Positions 13,744 to 18,729 of a stretch of DNA of 18,729 nucleotides are shown here, piece after piece; position 1 is the first letter of the stretch, and each line of letters opens with the position of its first letter. The notes beneath the pieces are model-generated. The model worked only from the letters and a program-made list of their open reading frames with translations. It did no database searches and was not told the DNA's origin. Position numbers and translations under genes: made by a program. The stretch is from Phycisphaerales bacterium UBA7812 (GTDB lineage: Bacteria; Planctomycetota; Phycisphaerae; Phycisphaerales; UBA1924), in contig DLBY01000073.1 of assembly GCA_002480345.1 (NCBI GenBank), positions 1 through 18,729 on the forward strand, given 5' to 3'.

Positions 13744-16101
13744 ATGCCGAGCGGTCCACGAACACAGCAGAACCGGCAGTTTGCGATCGCGACCTCGCTC
13801 CCGGACGACAAGCTTCTCTTCCGGCGGATGGCATACCGAGAGACACTCGGGCGGCCCTTCGAGATGGACATCGAGGTGCTCAGCGAGGATACCGCGGTCG
13901 ATGCGAACGCGTTGCTCGGCGAGAACATCACCGTGCGGTGCGAACTGCCGAACCTTGAGAACAAGACCCGGTATTTCAACGGGGTCGTGTCGTCCGTCAG
14001 TCAAGGTGGGATGGAATCGGGGCTCGCTTCCTATCGCCTGCGGGTTGTTCCGTGGATCTGGTTCCTCTCCAAGTCCAGCGATTGCCGAATCTTCCAAGAA
14101 ATGACGGCGGTCGACATCATCAAGCAGGTCTTCAGAGATCTGGGCTTCACCGATTTCCGCGAGTCTCTTTCAGCGAGCTATAGGACTTGGGAGTATTGCG
14201 TCCAGTACCGGGAAACAGCGTTCGCGTTCGTCAGCCGGATCATGGAGCAGGAAGGGATCTACTACTACACCGAGCACGAGGACGGGAAGCACACGATCGT
14301 GCTTATCGACGACGCCGCGTCGCACGAGAAAGATCCCGACTACCAGAGCATCGGGTTCCGGCCCTTCGACGCCGTTCTGCGCGATTCGGAGCTGATCCAC
14401 GAATTCTCGTTCACGCGATCGGTCCAGCCGGGCGCGTTCGCGCAGACGGACTTCGACTTCACGGCCCCAACCAAGGATCTGCTTACGAAATCCGCCGCCA
14501 GCCGAGAGCACGAGATGGCGGAGTTCGAGCTCTTCGATTTCCCGGGCGAGTACGCCGAGGCGGGCGAGGGCGATCGGTACACGGCTGTCCGGCTCGACGA
14601 GCACCAGAGCCGCCACGCGATCGCGAGGGGGAAGGGCGATACACGGGGAATCAAGGTCGGCCGCGTCTTCGGGCTCGTGGATCATCCGATCGAGGCTCAG
14701 AACGCCGACTACATGATTACCGAAGCTATCATCACTGCTGAGTCCGATGCGTTCGGGGCTGTCGCGGACCAAAGCGGCGGCGCATCGGAAGGGATGACCG
14801 TGGAGTTCGCGTGCATCCCGGCGGAGCAGCAGTTCCGCCCCGCCCGGGTTACCCCCCTGCCGTTCGTCCGAGGCCCGCAGACCGCGATCGTCGTTGGGCC
14901 CAGCGGTGAGGAGATCCACACCGACGAGCACGGTCGCGTCAAGGTGATGTTCCATTGGGATCGCGAATCGCAAGCGGACGAGACCAGCTCGTGCTGGATC
15001 CGCGTTTCGCAGGAGTTCGCGGGCAAATCCTGGGGTTCGATGCAGATCCCCCGTGTCGGGCACGAAGTCATCGTCTCCTTTCTCGAAGGGGATCCCGACC
15101 GCCCGCTGATCACCGGACGGGTGTACAACGGCGACAACAAGCCCCCGTACGCCCCGAAGACCTTCGGAACGGTCACAACCTGGAAAACCAATTCATCAAA
15201 GGGGGGCGGCGGTTTCAACGAACTCCGCTTCGAGGACAAGAAGGACGAGGAGCAGGTTTTCCTGCACGCCCAGAAGAATCTGGATATCCGCGTGCTGGGC
15301 GATCGATTCGAGACCGTCGTCGGCAGCATGCACCTCGTCGTTGAAACGGACCGATTCGAGCATGTCCAGAACGAGCGGCATGTCATCGTCGATGCGGACG
15401 ATTTCGAGACCTTCTCGAAAGACCGGCATGTTGATGTCGCCGGACAGCAGGCGGTGAAAATCGGTGATGTGTTCTCGCTCGATGTCGGGGGCGACTCGAT
15501 CCTTTCGACCGGCGGCGACCACAAGATCGAAGCCACCGGTGAGTTGCACATCAAGGCCTCCAAGATCGTGCTCGAGGGAAGCCAGGGGATATCCCTGAAG
15601 TCCGGTTCCTCAGAGGGGGTCTGGGATTCCAGCGGCGTCAGCCTGAAGGGATCGCAGGTCGTTGCTGACGGCCAGCAGGTCAAACTCGCGTCCGGGCCGG
15701 GCTCATCCGCCTCGCCTGCTCAGCCCGGGTCCGTGGTGACGCCGACCGCCGCAACCGCGGCTGAGAACGCGGACGATGCCGACCCGGGCGAGGTCGCGGA
15801 GGTCAAAGCCAAGCAGAAAGAAACCAAGACGGGCAAGTACGGCGCCGCGAAGACCACGCCCTACAAGCCCCCCGCGGAGGAAGAAGCCGAAGCGCAGGAG
15901 CGGACCTGGATCGAGATCGAACTCATCGACGAAGACGACGAGCCCGTCCCGGGCGAGCGTTATCAGATCGAGGTCGCCGACGGTCGCGTCATCCGGGGAA
16001 CCCTGGACAACAAGGGGTTTGCGAGAGTCGAGGGGCTGGAGCCGGGCAATTGCAAGGTCACCTTCCCGGAACTCGACAAGGAAGCGTGGGAGCCCGCTTG
16101 A
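13744..16101 (+). CDS. vgrG: Type VI secretion system tip protein VgrG with C-terminal transthyretin-like extension
   Basis: 785 residues. VgrG trimers form the puncturing spike of type VI secretion systems and carry effectors. Residues 15-410 are the gp27-like part, with LLFRRMAYRETLGRPFEMDIEV (24-45) and YCVQYRETAFAFVSRIMEQEG (151-171) as landmarks. Residues ~418-468 are the gp5-like OB fold (WIRVSQEFAGKSWGSMQIPR, VGHEVIVSFLEGDPDRPLI, GRVYN). Residues ~486-640 form the repetitive beta-helix needle (DUF2345-like). A Glu/Lys/Pro-rich linker (~670-718) leads to a final beta-sandwich, ~720-785, with GxxxxIEVADG...GTLDNKGFARVEGLEPG, resembling prealbumin/carboxypeptidase-regulatory domains. In enteroaggregative E. 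coli a comparable C-terminal domain of VgrG1 binds its effector, so an effector-docking role is inferred. The stop overlaps the next start (TGATG). No other secretion genes are in the window. Confidence 0.95.
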   Translation: MPSGPRTQQNRQFAIATSLPDDKLLFRRMAYRETLGRPFEMDIEVLSEDTAVDANALLGENITVRCELPNLENKTRYFNGVVSSVSQGGMESGLASYRLRVVPWIWFLSKSSDCRIFQEMTAVDIIKQVFRDLGFTDFRESLSASYRTWEYCVQYRETAFAFVSRIMEQEGIYYYTEHEDGKHTIVLIDDAASHEKDPDYQSIGFRPFDAVLRDSELIHEFSFTRSVQPGAFAQTDFDFTAPTKDLLTKSAASREHEMAEFELFDFPGEYAEAGEGDRYTAVRLDEHQSRHAIARGKGDTRGIKVGRVFGLVDHPIEAQNADYMITEAIITAESDAFGAVADQSGGASEGMTVEFACIPAEQQFRPARVTPLPFVRGPQTAIVVGPSGEEIHTDEHGRVKVMFHWDRESQADETSSCWIRVSQEFAGKSWGSMQIPRVGHEVIVSFLEGDPDRPLITGRVYNGDNKPPYAPKTFGTVTTWKTNSSKGGGGFNELRFEDKKDEEQVFLHAQKNLDIRVLGDRFETVVGSMHLVVETDRFEHVQNERHVIVDADDFETFSKDRHVDVAGQQAVKIGDVFSLDVGGDSILSTGGDHKIEATGELHIKASKIVLEGSQGISLKSGSSEGVWDSSGVSLKGSQVVADGQQVKLASGPGSSASPAQPGSVVTPTAATAAENADDADPGEVAEVKAKQKETKTGKYGAAKTTPYKPPAEEEAEAQERTWIEIELIDEDDEPVPGERYQIEVADGRVIRGTLDNKGFARVEGLEPGNCKVTFPELDKEAWEPA

Positions 16102-16835
16102 TGAGCCAGGAGATCGAGCACACGGTGAGGCGGGGCGAGTGCATCAACAGCATCGCCGCCCGCTACGGCTTCTTCTGGGAAACCGTCTGGAATCACGGCC
16201 CGAACAGCGATCTGAAACGCGAGCGAGAGAACCCCGATCACCTGCTGCCGGGGGATGTGGTCGTCATCCCCGCCCTGCGGGAGAAACACGAGAGCCGCGC
16301 GACCGAGCAGAAGCACCGCTTCCGACGCAAAGGGGTGCCGATCGAACTGGTGCTGAGGATTCTCAAGGACCCGGCTGAACACCGGGTCATCGCGCTCGAC
16401 CCCGACGACAACGACCCGGGGAACTACGACGATCAACCAAAGGTCATCGAGGAGGAGCCCGACCCCGAGCCCGAGGCGAACGAGGCGTACGAACTCGTCG
16501 TTGACCGCAAGAGTTTCACCGGTTCTACAGACGCCGACGGGGTGCTGAAAGCCCGCATCCCCCCCACTGCGCGCCGGGGTCGCCTCACGCTCCGAAAGGG
16601 GGCGGATGATGAGCGCGTGCTCAATCTGAATCTGGGCGACATGGACCCTGTCGATGAGCCGATCGGTGCCGCGAAGCGCCTCATGAACCTCGGCTACAGG
16701 TGCCGCCCGGACACCGAATTGACTTCCGGGCTCCGAGCGGCGATCCGCGCGTTCCAGACCGACCAGGAACTCGACGAGACCGGCGATCTTGACGACAAGA
16801 CCAGGGACGCCCTGGTCCAGGCGCACGGCAGCTGA
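16101..16835 (+). CDS. LysM and peptidoglycan-binding domain protein, probable spike adaptor
   Basis: 244 residues, three parts. Residues 5-58 form a LysM domain (HTVRRGECINSIAARYGF...LLPGDVVVIP). Residues ~78-166 look like a beta-sandwich, with YELVVDRKSFTGSTDADGVLKARIPP-type strands between 130 and 155, similar in layout to the VgrG C-terminal extension. Residues ~185-243 match a PG_binding_1 domain (AKRLMNLGYR...AIRAFQTDQEL...GDLDDKTRDAL). There is no signal peptide, which is expected for a protein exported on a secretion spike and not for a Sec-exported wall protein. The ATG overlaps the vgrG stop (TGATG), so translation is coupled; a longer in-frame start inside vgrG lacks support. Similar LysM proteins are often encoded next to vgrG. 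An adaptor or co-effector that links cargo to VgrG or to the target cell wall is inferred. Confidence 0.88.
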   Translation: MSQEIEHTVRRGECINSIAARYGFFWETVWNHGPNSDLKRERENPDHLLPGDVVVIPALREKHESRATEQKHRFRRKGVPIELVLRILKDPAEHRVIALDPDDNDPGNYDDQPKVIEEEPDPEPEANEAYELVVDRKSFTGSTDADGVLKARIPPTARRGRLTLRKGADDERVLNLNLGDMDPVDEPIGAAKRLMNLGYRCRPDTELTSGLRAAIRAFQTDQELDETGDLDDKTRDALVQAHGS

Positions 16836-16847
16836 GCCGGCGGGCGC

Positions 16848-16856
16848 GGGAAGGGG
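16848..16856 (+). promoter_or_regulatory. Shine-Dalgarno of the metallopeptidase gene
   Basis: GGGAAGGGG, 9 nt before the GTG at 16866. It supports the unusual GTG start, since no nearby ATG exists in the frame. Confidence 0.65.
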
Positions 16857-16865
16857 CACACGCCG

Positions 16866-18729
16866 GTGGCGACCAAGAAGATCAAGATCAGCTTCGAACA
16901 GCTCCGTTGCCTGCGGGACTCGACTGTCTTCGGGGCCGCGAAGTGGTCGTTCAGCGCGACCGTGGATGGGCAGAAGATCGGCGACGCGAAAAAGCGCTTC
17001 ACCGTCAAACCGGGCACGCTGGTCTCCCTCGGATGGTCGCACGAGGTCGATGTCTCGGGCAAGAAGGGCGGCGAGTTCGTCGAGGTCGTGTTCCGCGCCG
17101 AGGAGCACGGCGTCCTCTTCAAACCCGACCAGGGCACGGTCCGTCTGAAGTTCCATTATCCATTTCAGCGCGAACTCGAGCATGTGTTCTTCGGTTCACC
17201 GGGCGGCATCATCAGCAAGACGCAGAACTTCATGCTCTCGGTCAGGATGGAGATCACCGACGCGGACGACACCGCGCCCGACATGTCGGGGGTGCCCACC
17301 GGCAAGAAGGGCGCCGGGGATACCGTGACCACCGTCGCGGGCACGGGCCTTGTCCCCCGTGTCGAGATCAGCCCGGTCGTGCCCGTGCTCCAGGGCGATC
17401 AGGTCCCCCCACGCCCCGATTTCGACGCGATCGTTCCCCACGGGAAGGACACGAAGGCCGCGAAGCCCATCAAGCTCGCGGGCTCGCTGGATCTCAACGC
17501 GTTGCCCAACCCCGCCCTGATCCCCGTCATCAAGCCGACCGAGAACGACTTCAAGAAACGGTGCGCCCGCCTCTCGGTGACGCACATCCGTCCCCACAAC
17601 GCGGACACCTCGCAATTGCGTTGGGTCGTCAAGAAAGGGCCGGTCCAGTTCCACGGCGAAACCAAGGGCCGCGAGGAGGTCCTCGCCTACGGAACCGCGG
17701 AGTCCGACGAACCCGCGGAGATCGAGCTGCGCTGGGGGGACCCCGAGGGCCCGCTGCTCTGTAAATTCAGGGCGTGGGTCGGCAAGGTCAAGTACATCCC
17801 CACCCGTGCCACGCTCGTGGTCGGGAGCACGATCGGCGCGACGCCGAGATGCACGCCCGCGGATATCCACCGGCATATCCAGCTCGCGAACATCCTGATG
17901 TACCAGTCCGGGCTGCTGCTCGTGCCCGATCACGAGACCGAGACCTGGGACGGCGCCAAGGCGAGCGTCGGCAACCCGGGCGTCTACACGATCAAGACCA
18001 ACGACAACACCCTGACCATCGGCGTGAACGACAACATCCCGCCCCACCCGATGCGTTTGAATTTTCGGCCCGGCGCGATGCACCTGGTCTATATCAAGTC
18101 GCTCAGTTCCGCCGGCGCTGCGGGGGTCGCGGTGGATCGCCCGAAGTTGCTCGGGGCGTACGAGTCGATCGAGGGCACACCGAGCACCTCGTGGGTCCCC
18201 CCGACAGGCGTTGCGCCCGACAAGGCCTCGAAGAAGGTCACCATGAAGACCATGCCCGCGTCCGATCCGCGGACCTCGAAGAAGGACCAGGACTACCTCA
18301 AAGCAAGGAAGAAACTCGACCCCGGGTTCCCGGACGACGCGTTCCAGTCACTGTATGGGTGCATCATGCCCGACTACACGCCCCCCAACGACGAGGACTG
18401 GCCCCAGACCCTCGCCCACGAAGTCGGGCATGTGCTGGGCCTGAGGCACCGTGGGAATCCACAGACCGACCCCGCGAACGGCAAGGTCGGTTCCAACGAC
18501 GAAGTCAACGGGAACGGGGGCAAGGGTCACCCCTGGCTCGAGAATGTCATGTCGTACGGCTACACGCAGAGCCAGGATTTTGACCTGCTCCAGACCCGCG
18601 TCATCCGGAAGCACCCGTCGGTCATCGATGAGATTCCCAAACCCAAACCCAAACCCAAGCCGAAGCCCAAACCAGCGAACGAGAAGCTCAAGGATCTCCA
18701 GAAGCGGCTGGGCGTTCCCGAATCAGGAG
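16866..18729 (+). CDS. Metzincin-type zinc metallopeptidase, putative T6SS effector (partial, runs off the end)
   Basis: At least 621 residues from a GTG start; the 3' end is outside the window. Residues 518-528 read HEVGHVLGLRH, the full HExxHxxGxxH zinc site of metzincins, with E519 the catalytic base, and NVMSYG (560-565) supplies the Met-turn (M562) 34 residues on. SLYGCIMPDYTPP just before and PGAMHLVYIK earlier fit strands of the same fold, so the catalytic domain spans roughly 350-585. Residues 1-135 look like a beta-sandwich of unknown family; 240-320 look like a second one. Residues 591-603 are alternating Pro-Lys, followed by KLKDLQKRLGVPESG, the typical start of a PG_binding_1 domain. 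There is no signal peptide. It follows the VgrG and LysM genes by 30 nt. An effector that is delivered by the spike and cleaves envelope proteins or peptides is inferred; substrate and immunity gene are unknown. Confidence 0.85.
   Translation, partial: MATKKIKISFEQLRCLRDSTVFGAAKWSFSATVDGQKIGDAKKRFTVKPGTLVSLGWSHEVDVSGKKGGEFVEVVFRAEEHGVLFKPDQGTVRLKFHYPFQRELEHVFFGSPGGIISKTQNFMLSVRMEITDADDTAPDMSGVPTGKKGAGDTVTTVAGTGLVPRVEISPVVPVLQGDQVPPRPDFDAIVPHGKDTKAAKPIKLAGSLDLNALPNPALIPVIKPTENDFKKRCARLSVTHIRPHNADTSQLRWVVKKGPVQFHGETKGREEVLAYGTAESDEPAEIELRWGDPEGPLLCKFRAWVGKVKYIPTRATLVVGSTIGATPRCTPADIHRHIQLANILMYQSGLLLVPDHETETWDGAKASVGNPGVYTIKTNDNTLTIGVNDNIPPHPMRLNFRPGAMHLVYIKSLSSAGAAGVAVDRPKLLGAYESIEGTPSTSWVPPTGVAPDKASKKVTMKTMPASDPRTSKKDQDYLKARKKLDPGFPDDAFQSLYGCIMPDYTPPNDEDWPQTLAHEVGHVLGLRHRGNPQTDPANGKVGSNDEVNGNGGKGHPWLENVMSYGYTQSQDFDLLQTRVIRKHPSVIDEIPKPKPKPKPKPKPANEKLKDLQKRLGVPESG
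18636..18674 (+). repeat. CCCAAA hexamer repeat encoding a Pro-Lys linker
   Basis: Six imperfect copies of CCCAAA (some CCCAAG or CCGAAG) plus CCA encode the linker at residues 591-603 of the metallopeptidase. Because the unit is 6 bp, length changes keep the reading frame. Confidence 0.85.

Noticed and set aside
15963..17183. A 406-codon minus-strand open frame across the LysM gene
   Set aside because: It is antisense to three well-supported genes and has no recognisable domain or start signal.

Overview
The window looks like a chromosomal segment of a high-GC planctomycete, most likely of the class Phycisphaerae. The strongest pointer is the large secreted protein at 1060-4308 (minus), which ends in the two-repeat 'GC-type' dockerin-like tail (FGVLDLADITGF... 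/ LGVFDLGDITAF... ending GGCP) that I know from Phycisphaerales secretomes. This taxonomic call is inference from family knowledge, not a search result.

Layout. 1-1000: a small FN3-like protein gene with a strong terminator, facing the terminator of the dockerin-tailed protein. 1060-4308 (minus): a 1082-residue exported protein built of five ~187-residue repeats. 4309-4689: intergenic promoter region. 4690-6216 (plus): an extended SDR epimerase/dehydratase and an RNA 2',3'-cyclic phosphodiesterase (ThpR). 6232-7650 (minus): a DUF4240 protein and a sirtuin that seems to have lost its zinc cysteines. 7708-8313 (plus): a QueC-like protein without the ATP-pyrophosphatase loop. 8352-10608 (plus): prolyl-tRNA synthetase and an overlapping small membrane protein. 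10627-11082: a decayed second copy of the 3' end of proS. 11104-12916 (minus): a low-GC gene for an exported protein of unknown function and a membrane protein with a five-cysteine cluster. 12978-13388 (minus): a VOC-family protein.

13744-18729 (plus, running off the end): a compact three-gene module of VgrG spike protein with a C-terminal transthyretin-like extension, a LysM plus peptidoglycan-binding protein, and a metzincin-type zinc metallopeptidase (HEVGHVLGLRH plus Met-turn) followed by a Pro-Lys linker and the start of what looks like a peptidoglycan-binding domain. The start of the second gene overlaps the VgrG stop codon and the third follows closely, so the three are probably co-expressed. 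The natural reading is a type VI secretion spike with its adaptor and a cell-envelope-targeting protease effector. This is the most interesting part of the window.

A second theme is start-site architecture. Several genes lack a Shine-Dalgarno sequence but carry TANNNT (three times exactly TAGCCT) 5-8 nt before the start codon, which suggests leaderless transcripts, while other genes have textbook Shine-Dalgarno sequences. No rRNA, tRNA, CRISPR array or insertion sequence was recognised.
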